5,778 nt of DNA, from NCBI GenBank assembly GCA_009885185.1, contig VFLF01000745.1, forward strand, positions 1 to 5,778, read 5' to 3'. The DNA comes from Nitrosomonadales bacterium. Its GTDB lineage: Bacteria > Pseudomonadota > Gammaproteobacteria > Burkholderiales > SG8-41. Within the stretch, counting starts at the first letter, position 1. Every line of letters starts with the position of its first letter. The translations under genes were made by a program, and so were the position numbers. Below the pieces are notes generated by a model. It searched no databases, was not told where the DNA came from, and was given only the letters and a program-made list of their open reading frames with translations. Below, one piece after another: positions 1 through 5,778 of the stretch.

Positions 1-70
1 AAAGCGGGAATCCATAACACTGTGCCATAGGGCACGACGCATGGATTCCCGCTTTCGCGGGAATGACGGC
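1..70. repeat. Nested palindromic intergenic repeat (REP-like)
   Basis: Positions 1-15 and 41-55 form a perfect 15-bp inverted repeat. Between them, 22-26 and 31-35 form a 5-bp stem with a 4-nt loop, so the element can fold as one long interrupted hairpin. The right arm can instead pair with what follows it: 45-52 with 57-64 gives an 8-bp stem with a 4-nt loop. The two folds exclude each other. The motif around 41-68 (a GGATTCCCGC core, then GCGGGAATGACG) resembles dispersed repeats I know from betaproteobacterial genomes; that is recollection, not a search result. It lies about 90 bp past the stop of the minus-strand Ldh_2-family gene, so it could protect or terminate that transcript, but no T-run marks it as a classical terminator. 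It may extend left beyond the window. Confidence 0.75.
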
Positions 71-158
71 TTGGGGTTTGATGCGCCCACGCAAAAGTCG
101 GACGAGCCGTGATTGATCTTTGGCACATACATTACACCGTTCGGGCCGCTTCATCGAA

Positions 159-1175
159 TCAGATGCCATGCAACTTCCCCGGCGGCACCGCCAGCAGTGC
201 CTCGTAAATCTTGCGGTCGATCACGATGCCTTCGCGCAAGTGCCGCTCGCGTTCGCGCACCGAGCGCTCGCCGGGCAAGCGGATTTCATCCACGCCGGGC
301 TGGCGCGGCGCGGCTTTGACCTTGGCGAGCATCTCGCTCATGTGTTTGCGGAATTCATCGCCGGGCAACATGCGCTCGGGGTCTATCGCCATGATGAGAT
401 AGCCGTAGGTTTTGTCGTCGCCGAGACCCGATCCCGCCAGTACGCCGAGCGCCTGCATCGCCAACGCCAGCGCAAACCCCTTGTAGCAGTTGTCGCCGCC
501 GAAGGGCAGTATCGTCGCGACCTTCGCCGGGTCGCGCGTGAGCTGCCCGTCTTTATCAAGCGCAACGCCTTCGGGCAACACCGCGCCGCGGCGCTCCTGA
601 AAAATCAGATCGGTGCCCATGAACGCCGAAGAACCCATGTCGATCACAAAAGGCTCGTGCAGCGTGGGAAAGCCAAACGCCACCGGGTTGGTGCCGGTCG
701 CGGCACCCTTGGAGCCGGGTGCGGCCACATGCGCGCGGCTCGCCACGCTGTGTATGCCGACCATGCCCGCGCGCGCCACCATTTCAACATATTGCGCGCT
801 GCGCCCGCTGACCCACGAATTGTTCACGCCCACCACCGCCATGCCCTGCTCGCGCGCCTTGGCAATCGCCGTCTGCGTACAGCGGTACATGGTCACCATG
901 CCGTTGTTGTTGCCGCCGTCGTAGAGCACCGAGTTGGCGGTTTCGCGCAGCGCGCGCATGGCGCGGCGCGGTTCACGCAACTGGCGATGCTCGACCACGT
1001 TGAGTATTTTCGGCAGGCCGGAATACTCGTAGCCGCACAACGCGGCATCGACCACGTGGTCGGCGATGATGCGCGCTTCCTCGGCGTCGTAGCCGATTCG
1101 CTGCAGCACGTCCAGCGAAAGCGCTTGCGCTTCGCTGACGCTCAAGCGAACGCGGTCAGGCGTGATGTTTTCCAC
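159..1175 (-). CDS. Malate/L-lactate dehydrogenase family (Ldh_2) oxidoreductase with atypical active-site signature
   Basis: Probable cytoplasmic NAD(P)H-dependent 2-oxo-acid/2-hydroxy-acid oxidoreductase of the Ldh_2 family (malate, ureidoglycolate, sulfolactate and diketogulonate reductase relatives). Counting from the longest frame (GTG at 1199, 346 aa), family hallmarks are APGSKGAATGTNP at 160-172, DMGSS at 187-191, LPEGVALDKDG at 208-218 and the glycine-rich GGDNCYKGFALAL at 234-246. I place the start at the GTG at 1175 (338 aa) because GGAG lies 5 nt upstream of it, while the GTG at 1199 has only AT-rich sequence before it. Length is normal for the family. Two signatures are altered: the usual GHxSHG segment reads GYEYSG (56-61) and the usual NSxHFG reads NSWVSG (127-132), so both conserved histidines are missing. 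It lies downstream of the SDR gene on the same strand and may be co-transcribed or use the gap promoter. The substrate is unknown. Confidence 0.9.
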   Translation of the reverse strand: MENITPDRVRLSVSEAQALSLDVLQRIGYDAEEARIIADHVVDAALCGYEYSGLPKILNVVEHRQLREPRRAMRALRETANSVLYDGGNNNGMVTMYRCTQTAIAKAREQGMAVVGVNNSWVSGRSAQYVEMVARAGMVGIHSVASRAHVAAPGSKGAATGTNPVAFGFPTLHEPFVIDMGSSAFMGTDLIFQERRGAVLPEGVALDKDGQLTRDPAKVATILPFGGDNCYKGFALALAMQALGVLAGSGLGDDKTYGYLIMAIDPERMLPGDEFRKHMSEMLAKVKAAPRQPGVDEIRLPGERSVRERERHLREGIVIDRKIYEALLAVPPGKLHGI

Positions 1176-1213
1176 CGAAACTCCGTTGCTGGCCGGCACA
1201 GGAATATATCTTA

Positions 1214-1243
1214 AGTATTTGTTTTTATTGATATTTTATTCAA
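1214..1243 (-). promoter_or_regulatory. Candidate sigma70-like promoter for the Ldh_2-family gene
   Basis: Read on the minus strand, TTGAAT (1243-1238) is followed after 18 nt by AATACT (1219-1214); each matches the consensus at four of six positions. It lies in a strongly AT-rich stretch (about 1202-1240) that contrasts with the surrounding GC-rich DNA. A start site near 1207 would leave a leader of about 30 nt before the Shine-Dalgarno and GTG at 1175, and would exclude the upstream GTG at 1199 as a practical start. AT-rich sequence gives chance matches easily, so this is tentative. Confidence 0.3.
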
Positions 1244-1259
1244 GCCCCACAGGCGGGGC
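1244..1259 (-). other. Small GC-rich hairpin between the SDR and Ldh_2 genes
   Basis: GCCCC at 1244-1248 pairs with GGGGC at 1255-1259 around a 6-nt loop. It sits 35-50 nt past the stop of the SDR gene in the direction of transcription. The bases that follow on the minus strand are TTGAATAAAA rather than a run of T, so it is not a convincing intrinsic terminator. It could act as a weak attenuator or an mRNA 3' stabiliser. Confidence 0.35.
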
Positions 1260-1293
1260 ATGGGATGTTTCGCTCACTTTCGCGCACTTTCGA

Positions 1294-2259
1294 TCACGCC
1301 GTTTTTTTCGCTGCCGTGGAACTGACCGCATCGGACATCTTCACCACCGGCGTCACCGGCACCACGCCGTTCATCAATGCGGCGGGAACGGATTGCATGA
1401 GCTCATCGACGGTGAACATGCCTTCATCGCTCCACTTGTGCAGGAATCTGAAATCGTCGCCGAAAATTTCAGTATTGATGCGGCCGCGCTCGACGTGGAT
1501 CACCTGACCGTTGATGTAATCGGCGTGATCCGTCGCAAGATAAGCGACCATCGGCGCGATGTATTCCGGCCCGCGATTTTGCAGCGTGAGCTCGTATTGC
1601 TCCTTGGTCAGCAAACCCGCTTCGAACTTGCGGCGGCGGTTTTCTTTCACTTCCGGCGTCAGCGTCATGCGCGTGTCCGCCGACGGGCAGATGGCGTTGG
1701 CGGTGATGCCGTTTTTGTAAGTCTCTTTGGCGATCGAGCGTGTGAGCCCGATGATGCCGGCCTTGGCGGCGCTGTAATTGCACTGCCCGACCGAGCCTTT
1801 GAACGCATCGGAGGAGAAATTGATAATGCGCCCATGCCCTGCCGTGCGCATGTATTTCACTGCGTGATGGCAGGTGTTCCAGTTGCCTTTCAGATGCACG
1901 GCAATCACCGAATCGAAATCGTCTTCCGACATGTTCCAGATCATGCGCTCACGCAGATTGCCCGCCACGTTGACCAGAATATCGATCTTGCCGTAGGCAT
2001 CGACGCACTGCTTCACCATCAGCCCGGCCTTGAGGTAATCGGCCACCGAATCATAATTGGCCAGCGCCTTGCCGCCGGCCTTGACGATCTCGGCCACCAC
2101 GTCATCGGCTGGACGTTCCTCGGTTTTTTCACCGCCGCGGCCCACGCCCGGGTCCACCACGATTACGCTCGCGCCTTCTTCCGCGAGCTTCAATGCGATG
2201 GCACGACCGATGCCGCGGCCGGCGCCGGTAACGACGGCGGATTTTCCTTTCAGATGCAT
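1294..2259 (-). CDS. SDR-family dehydrogenase, resembling the MFE-2 (3R)-hydroxyacyl-CoA dehydrogenase type
   Basis: A 321-aa classical short-chain dehydrogenase/reductase, presumably cytoplasmic and NAD(P)-dependent. The start at 2259 is supported by AGAGGAG 7 nt upstream; an earlier in-frame start at 2310 would only add an unconserved 17-residue leader. The cofactor motif TGAGRGIG is at residues 11-18, with Asp36 after the second strand suggesting NAD preference. NVAG (97-100) replaces the usual NNAG. The catalytic residues are probably Asn126 or Asn128, Ser149 or Ser150, Tyr162 and Lys166 (YSAAK). The segments GGKALANYDSV (62-72) and GQCNYSAAKAG (158-168) recall the dehydrogenase half of peroxisomal multifunctional enzyme 2, which oxidises (3R)-hydroxyacyl-CoA. 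A C-terminal extension of roughly 70 residues follows the usual SDR core end (INGQVIHVERG). It is transcribed divergently from the Bug receptor and ahead of the Ldh_2 gene. The actual substrate is not established. Confidence 0.93.
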   Translation of the reverse strand: MHLKGKSAVVTGAGRGIGRAIALKLAEEGASVIVVDPGVGRGGEKTEERPADDVVAEIVKAGGKALANYDSVADYLKAGLMVKQCVDAYGKIDILVNVAGNLRERMIWNMSEDDFDSVIAVHLKGNWNTCHHAVKYMRTAGHGRIINFSSDAFKGSVGQCNYSAAKAGIIGLTRSIAKETYKNGITANAICPSADTRMTLTPEVKENRRRKFEAGLLTKEQYELTLQNRGPEYIAPMVAYLATDHADYINGQVIHVERGRINTEIFGDDFRFLHKWSDEGMFTVDELMQSVPAALMNGVVPVTPVVKMSDAVSSTAAKKTA

Positions 2260-2266
2260 TTTGTTT

Positions 2267-2273
2267 CTCCTCT
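2267..2273 (-). promoter_or_regulatory. Ribosome binding site fixing the SDR start
   Basis: AGAGGAG on the minus strand, 7 nt before the ATG at 2259. This near-consensus site decides between the ATG at 2259 and the longer frame beginning at 2310, which has no comparable site. Confidence 0.8.
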
Positions 2274-2339
2274 GGTGAATGGGGATGAATGGCGTGTGCA
2301 ACAAATACAAAACGGGTGGCTGTCAGTATAACGGCAGAC

Positions 2340-2367
2340 TGGACAAGCCGCACAGTACCGGTAGATT
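2340..2367 (+). promoter_or_regulatory. Candidate sigma70-like promoter for the Bug receptor gene
   Basis: TGGACA (2340-2345, five of six matches to the -35 consensus) and TAGATT (2362-2367, four of six to the -10) are separated by 16 bp. The predicted start near 2374 leaves a leader of roughly 27 nt that includes GGAAGG (2389-2394), 6 nt before the ATG at 2401. The palindrome TACCGGTA (2356-2363) and the inverted repeat TAGAT-N10-ATCTA (2362-2381) overlap the -10 and the start site, where a regulator could bind. No regulator gene is visible in the window. Confidence 0.35.
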
Positions 2368-2400
2368 AGCGATTCCATCTATTGCAACGGAAGGCTCCAC

Positions 2401-3375
2401 ATGAGGACTCTCCTATACGGCGCGTGTGCCACGTTGTTGTATGCACACACCGCGCTGGCGCAAACGCAAACATATCCAATAAAACCGGTGCGCCTGATCG
2501 TGCCCTACCCGCCCGCCGGCACCACGGATTTTGTTGCGCGCGAAGTCGGCGTCAAGCTGGGCGAGGCGTTCGGACAGCAGATCGTGATCGACAACCGGCC
2601 CGGCGCGGGTACTCTGATCGGCCTGACGCAAGGCGCGCGCGCAGCACCCGACGGTTACACCATCAGCTTCGGCACCTCCGCCGGACTCTCCATCATCCCT
2701 GCACTGGGCGCGAAGATGGCGTTTGATGCGCAGCGCGATTTTGTGCCGCTGGGCCTGATGGTGTACGTGCCGTATTTTCTGGTGGTTAATCCGTCGCTGC
2801 CGGTGCGCAATGTCAAGGAGCTGATTGATCTCGCCAGGGCGCAGCCGGGCAAGCTCAACTTTGCATCTCCGGGCGTCGGCACACCGAATCATCTGGGCAT
2901 CGAAATGTTGAACAGCATGGCAGGAGTAAAGTTCGTGCATGTGCCGTATAAAGGCGGCGGCCCCGCCATCACCGATCTGGTCGCCGGGCAGGTGCAGGTG
3001 ATGTTTTCCGGCACGCCGCAAATGTCGGCCATGGTCAAGGCTGGCCGCCTGCGCGTGATTGCCACCGCAACGCCCAAGCCCAATCGCGTGGCGCCGGAGC
3101 AACCCGCCATCGCGGATTTGTTTCCCGGATTCGATTGCAACACCTGGTATGGTTTGCTCGCGCCCGCGGGCACCGCGCCCAACATCGTCGAGCGATTCAA
3201 CACTGCGTTAAATCGCGTGCTCGCCGACCCCGGCGTGATTCAACGCCTGCTCGATCAGGGCGTTGAAGCCACACCCGGCACGCCGGCGGTGTTTCGCCAG
3301 TTGATCGTGGCCGAGACGGAGCGCTGGCGCAAAGTCATCAAGGGCGCGGGGATCACGGCGGATAGCGCGCAGTAG
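2401..3375 (+). CDS. Bug-family (TTT/TctC-like) periplasmic solute-binding receptor
   Basis: A 324-aa extracytoplasmic receptor of the tripartite tricarboxylate transporter type, the family abundant in Bordetella and other Burkholderiales. A Sec signal peptide is clear: a short basic start (MR), a hydrophobic core, and a cleavage site after ALA at residue 20, leaving a mature protein that begins QTQTYP. Family landmarks follow in order: [14 protein letters not shown] (30-43), VIDNRPGAG (62-70), PDGYT (83-87), [13 protein letters not shown] (149-161) and [19 protein letters not shown] (181-199). The full length is normal. Members bind small carboxylates or related organic acids. No TctA or TctB membrane genes are visible, so it is an orphan receptor within this window, as is common for the family. 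The aldehyde dehydrogenase gene starts 64 bp downstream on the same strand and may share its transcript. The start at 2401 fits both the signal peptide and the GGAAGG site. Confidence 0.96.
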   Translation: MRTLLYGACATLLYAHTALAQTQTYPIKPVRLIVPYPPAGTTDFVAREVGVKLGEAFGQQIVIDNRPGAGTLIGLTQGARAAPDGYTISFGTSAGLSIIPALGAKMAFDAQRDFVPLGLMVYVPYFLVVNPSLPVRNVKELIDLARAQPGKLNFASPGVGTPNHLGIEMLNSMAGVKFVHVPYKGGGPAITDLVAGQVQVMFSGTPQMSAMVKAGRLRVIATATPKPNRVAPEQPAIADLFPGFDCNTWYGLLAPAGTAPNIVERFNTALNRVLADPGVIQRLLDQGVEATPGTPAVFRQLIVAETERWRKVIKGAGITADSAQ

Positions 3376-3439
3376 CCGCGGTTTCGCAATCTCGGTTATC
3401 CTTCGCGCTTCCCGTTCAACCCTTCCAGAGTCTATCAAC

Positions 3440-4879
3440 ATGCCTGCTTATCAAGACACCCAGCTTCACATCAACGGCGTGTGGGGTCCCGCCGCTTCCG
3501 GCCGCACCATCCCTGTCGTCAACCCGGCCACACACCAGCAAATCGGCACGGTGGCTTATGCCGAAAAAGCCGACCTCGACCGCGCGCTAGACGCCGCCGA
3601 CAAGGGCTACAAAGTGTGGCGCAAGATTTCGGCGTTCGAGCGTTGCAAGATCATGCGCAAGGCAGCGGATATTTTCCGTGAGCGCGCCGACAAGATTGCG
3701 CCGCTGATGACACTGGAGCAAGGCAAGCCCGTAGGCGAAGCCAAGCTCGAATGCTTGGCGGGTGCGGACATCATCGACTGGTTCGCCGAGGAAGGCCGCC
3801 GCGCGTACGGGCGTGTGATCCCGGCGCGCGCCGAGGGGGTGTATCAACTGGTGGTGAAAGAGCCGGTCGGCCCCGTGGCTGCTTTTACGCCTTGGAACTT
3901 TCCGATCAATCAGGCGGTGCGCAAGTTGTCGGCGGCGTTGTCCACCGGCTGCTCGATTATTTTGAAAGCGCCAGAAGAAACCCCGGCGTCACCCGCCGAA
4001 CTGGTGCGCGCGTTTGTCGATGCCGGCGTGCCCGCCGGTGTGATCAATCTGGTCTACGGCAGCCCGTCGGAGATTTCGAGCTACCTGATTCCTCACCCGG
4101 TGATCCGCAAAATCACCTTTACCGGCTCCACGCCGGTGGGCAAATTGCTGGCGGGCATGGCCGGCCAGCACATGAAGCGCGCCACCATGGAGCTCGGCGG
4201 TCACGCGCCAGTGATTATTTTTGACGACGCCGATATCGACATCGCGGCGAAAACCATGACCTTCATGAAATACCGCAACGCGGGGCAAGTGTGCGTGTCA
4301 CCCACGCGCTTTCTGGTGCAGGAAGGCGTCTACAAACAGTTCGTGGAAAAATTCGTCGAAGGCGCGAAGGGCATGAAAGTCGGCGACGGCTTCGACAAAG
4401 ACACCAAAATGGCAACCCTCGCCAACCCGCGCCGCCAGGCCGCGATGATCGCCAACGTGGATGACGCGAAAAAACACGGCGGCAAATTACAGACCGGCGG
4501 CTATCCCATCGGCGAAAAAGGCAACTTCTTCGAGCCGACAGTGTTCACCGAGCTTGAGACGAGTGCCGCAGCGATGAACACCGAGCCCTTCGGCCCGCTC
4601 GCCATCATCAACCCGTTCAAAACGTTCGATGATGCAGTGACCGAAGCCAACCGTTTGCCGTATGGCTTGGCCGCCTACGCATGGACACGCTCGGCGAAAA
4701 CCGCCAACAACATCGCCGCGCAAGTCGAAACCGGCATGATGACCATCAACCACCTTGGCTTTGCATTACCCGAGGTACCGTTCGGCGGCGTGAAGGATTC
4801 GGGCTACGGCTCGGAGGGCGGTACCGAGGCGCTGGAACCTTACCTGGTGGGCAAGTTTATTACGCAGGCGGGGTTGTAG
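3440..4879 (+). CDS. NAD(P)-dependent aldehyde dehydrogenase, succinate-semialdehyde dehydrogenase-like
   Basis: A complete 479-aa cytoplasmic ALDH-superfamily enzyme oxidising an aldehyde to its acid. The catalytic set is intact: Asn153 in TPWNFP (150-155), Lys176 in ILKAPEETP (174-182), the cofactor loop FTGSTPVGK (227-235), general base Glu251 in MELGG (250-254), and nucleophile Cys285 in NAGQVC (280-285). The Glu-Cys spacing of 34 is the usual one. EPFGP follows in the C-terminal part and [11 protein letters not shown] near the end. The overall pattern resembles GabD-type succinate-semialdehyde and ketoglutarate-semialdehyde dehydrogenases, but the second cysteine of the GabD GQTCVC motif is Ser287, so a redox-switched loop is not expected and the substrate is uncertain. 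The usual GP before the ARR-like segment reads AT here (MATLANPRR). The ribosome site is weak (AGAG at 3427-3430, 9 nt from the ATG). It is probably co-transcribed with the Bug receptor. Confidence 0.95.
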   Translation: MPAYQDTQLHINGVWGPAASGRTIPVVNPATHQQIGTVAYAEKADLDRALDAADKGYKVWRKISAFERCKIMRKAADIFRERADKIAPLMTLEQGKPVGEAKLECLAGADIIDWFAEEGRRAYGRVIPARAEGVYQLVVKEPVGPVAAFTPWNFPINQAVRKLSAALSTGCSIILKAPEETPASPAELVRAFVDAGVPAGVINLVYGSPSEISSYLIPHPVIRKITFTGSTPVGKLLAGMAGQHMKRATMELGGHAPVIIFDDADIDIAAKTMTFMKYRNAGQVCVSPTRFLVQEGVYKQFVEKFVEGAKGMKVGDGFDKDTKMATLANPRRQAAMIANVDDAKKHGGKLQTGGYPIGEKGNFFEPTVFTELETSAAAMNTEPFGPLAIINPFKTFDDAVTEANRLPYGLAAYAWTRSAKTANNIAAQVETGMMTINHLGFALPEVPFGGVKDSGYGSEGGTEALEPYLVGKFITQAGL

Positions 4880-4892
4880 AAAATTAGAACTC

Positions 4893-4975
4893 GGGCGCAA
4901 TAACCGAAGGGCATTGCGCCGCATGCGGTGCATCCGGACTACATTCGGCGCAATGCGCTACGCTTATTGACGCCC
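4893..4975. repeat. Two-armed palindromic repeat (REP pair/BIME-like), possible bidirectional terminator
   Basis: The left arm (4893-4921) and right arm (4946-4975) are imperfect inverted copies of about 30 nt, differing by one indel and three substitutions. The left arm has its own 7-bp stem (4895-4901 with 4913-4919); the right arm has a similar but interrupted one. ATGC-GGT-GCAT at 4923-4933 adds a small stem in the centre. The arm sequence (GGGCGCAATAA ... GCATTGCGCCG) resembles dispersed intergenic repeats I recall from betaproteobacteria and relatives; that is recollection, not a search. It fills the gap between the aldehyde dehydrogenase stop (4879) and the convergent hydrolase stop (4987), where it could block read-through or protect mRNA 3' ends from either side. 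No T-run follows the stems. Confidence 0.8.
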
Positions 4976-4986
4976 TACAAACACCG

Positions 4987-5778
4987 TCAATCTATCGCCG
5001 AATGCACCAGGTTGGCGATCACATCCAGCCGCCGGCTGTGCCACGGATCGGGAATGCGGCTGTTGCTGATGTAGGCGAACGACACGCCTGAATCGGGGTC
5101 GGCCCAGCAGTACGAGGTGCCCACGCCGCCGTGCCCGAAAGTGCGCGGCGAGGCGATGGCGCCGAGGCCGCGTATCTTGTCGCTCACGCCGCGCGTGTGT
5201 ACGCCGAGGCCGCGATGCATAGCCATATGCATGCCGCCGTCGTGCATTTCGCCGGTGTGGTTGCGCGTGACAAACTCCACCAGCCGGCGCGAAAAAATGC
5301 GCGTGCCGTTGAGTGTGCCGAAGTTCGCCATCATCTGGTACAGCGCCGCCATGCCGCGTGCGGTGGCATAACCGCCGCTGCTGGGTACGCCGGCGCGGCG
5401 ATGCGCTGCCGTGTTTTCGTCCTTCAGCGCCTGCTGTTTGCCATTCACGTCCGGCTCGCACATCGTCGCGACACGCGCATGTTCGGCATCGGGCAGGCCG
5501 ACAAAAATATCGCGCGCGAGTCCCAGCGGTTCGATGATTCTTTGCCGCAGAAAATCGCGGTAATCCATGCCGCTGACGGTTTCGATCAGTGCGGCAGCCA
5601 CCCACAATGCCGATTTGCCGTGATAGTGCAGACGTGAACCGGGCGTCCATTCGAGCGTGAAGTTGCACACCTGGCGGCGCATTTCCGCATGATCCGTCCA
5701 CACCGCCGGCGTGACGTTCTGGCTGGGAAACCCGGCACGGTGGCTCAATAACAACGCCAGCGTGATATCGCCTTTGCC
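4987..5778 (-). CDS. Beta-lactamase-family serine hydrolase (class C/esterase-like), 5' end beyond the window
   Basis: The frame is open through the right edge and 263 residues are visible, so the gene is partial here; the TTG at 5754 lies inside the domain and is not a start. Numbered from the first visible residue, GDITLALLLSHRAGFP matches the conserved LLSHTSGL region of class C beta-lactamase and EstB-type esterases. WTPGSRLHYHG (about 44-54) is the PGxxxxYxN region with Tyr52 as the expected general base, though its third position is Gly rather than Asn or Ser. SSGGYATARGMAALYQMM matches the family's GxxSTARDLARFxQ segment. HGG at 216-218 replaces the KTG triad of true beta-lactamases, favouring an esterase, lactonase or amidase. 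The nucleophilic SxxK motif would lie upstream, outside the window. The gene converges on the aldehyde dehydrogenase gene across a palindromic repeat, so it belongs to a different transcript. The substrate is unknown. Confidence 0.92.
   Translation of the reverse strand, partial: GKGDITLALLLSHRAGFPSQNVTPAVWTDHAEMRRQVCNFTLEWTPGSRLHYHGKSALWVAAALIETVSGMDYRDFLRQRIIEPLGLARDIFVGLPDAEHARVATMCEPDVNGKQQALKDENTAAHRRAGVPSSGGYATARGMAALYQMMANFGTLNGTRIFSRRLVEFVTRNHTGEMHDGGMHMAMHRGLGVHTRGVSDKIRGLGAIASPRTFGHGGVGTSYCWADPDSGVSFAYISNSRIPDPWHSRRLDVIANLVHSAID

Noticed and set aside
120..1214. 364-codon open frame on the plus strand, antisense to the Ldh_2-family gene
   Set aside because: The product is rich in Arg, His and Ala, matches no family I recognise, and lies opposite a gene with clear domain motifs. 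In GC-rich DNA such shadow frames are expected from codon bias.
1162..2331. 389-codon open frame on the plus strand, antisense to the SDR gene
   Set aside because: Same shadow effect: low-complexity His/Arg-rich product, no ribosome site, and it runs across both the Ldh_2 gene start and the SDR gene.
2401..2427. Possible lipoprotein signal (Cys9) in the Bug receptor
   Set aside because: The preceding residues (YGA) do not make a proper lipobox and the Cys is too close to the N-terminus; a signal peptidase I site after ALA at residue 20 fits much better.
2413..3102. 229-codon open frame opposite the Bug receptor
   Set aside because: No recognisable domain, and it conflicts with a complete receptor gene that has signal peptide and family motifs.
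3376..3439. Terminator or separate promoter between the Bug receptor and ALDH genes
   Set aside because: I see no convincing stem followed by a T-run and no paired -35/-10 elements in these 64 bp; the simplest reading is a shared transcript.
4964..5701. 245-codon minus-strand frame overlapping the serine hydrolase in another frame
   Set aside because: Arg-rich frame-shifted shadow of the hydrolase; the hydrolase frame carries the HGG and Tyr motifs and stays open to the window edge.
1..5778. CRISPR array, tRNA or rRNA gene, insertion-sequence gene or defence system
   Set aside because: No regularly spaced direct repeats, no RNA-gene-like stretches and no transposase, nuclease or toxin-antitoxin signatures are visible; essentially all DNA outside the two palindromic repeats and short gaps is metabolic coding sequence.

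Overview
The window looks like a piece of a betaproteobacterial chromosome, most likely Burkholderiales. The evidence is high-GC coding sequence with G/C-rich third codon positions, a Bug-type (tripartite tricarboxylate) periplasmic solute receptor with no transporter genes beside it, and two palindromic intergenic repeats of a kind I associate with this group. The assignment to Burkholderiales is inference, not proof.

Layout, left to right. Positions 1-70 hold a palindromic repeat. A minus-strand pair follows: an SDR-family dehydrogenase (2259 to 1294) and downstream of it a malate/L-lactate dehydrogenase-type (Ldh_2 family) oxidoreductase (about 1175 to 159). The two are separated by a short AT-rich gap with a small hairpin and a candidate promoter. 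From a divergent intergenic region (2260-2400), a plus-strand pair runs rightward: a Bug-family periplasmic receptor (2401-3375) and an NAD(P)-dependent aldehyde dehydrogenase resembling succinate-semialdehyde dehydrogenases (3440-4879). A roughly 80-bp two-armed palindromic repeat fills the gap before a convergent minus-strand gene for a beta-lactamase-family serine hydrolase. That gene runs off the right edge, so its N-terminus with the nucleophilic SxxK motif is not visible.

Taken together this reads as a small catabolic cluster: capture of an organic acid in the periplasm, oxidation by two dehydrogenases, aldehyde oxidation, and possibly hydrolysis of an ester, lactone or amide. The substrate cannot be read from the sequence. 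I found no defence system, mobile-element gene, CRISPR array or RNA gene. The most interesting points are the altered active-site signature of the Ldh_2-family enzyme, the likely start-codon correction for that gene, and the two palindromic repeats. Otherwise the region looks like ordinary metabolic gene content.
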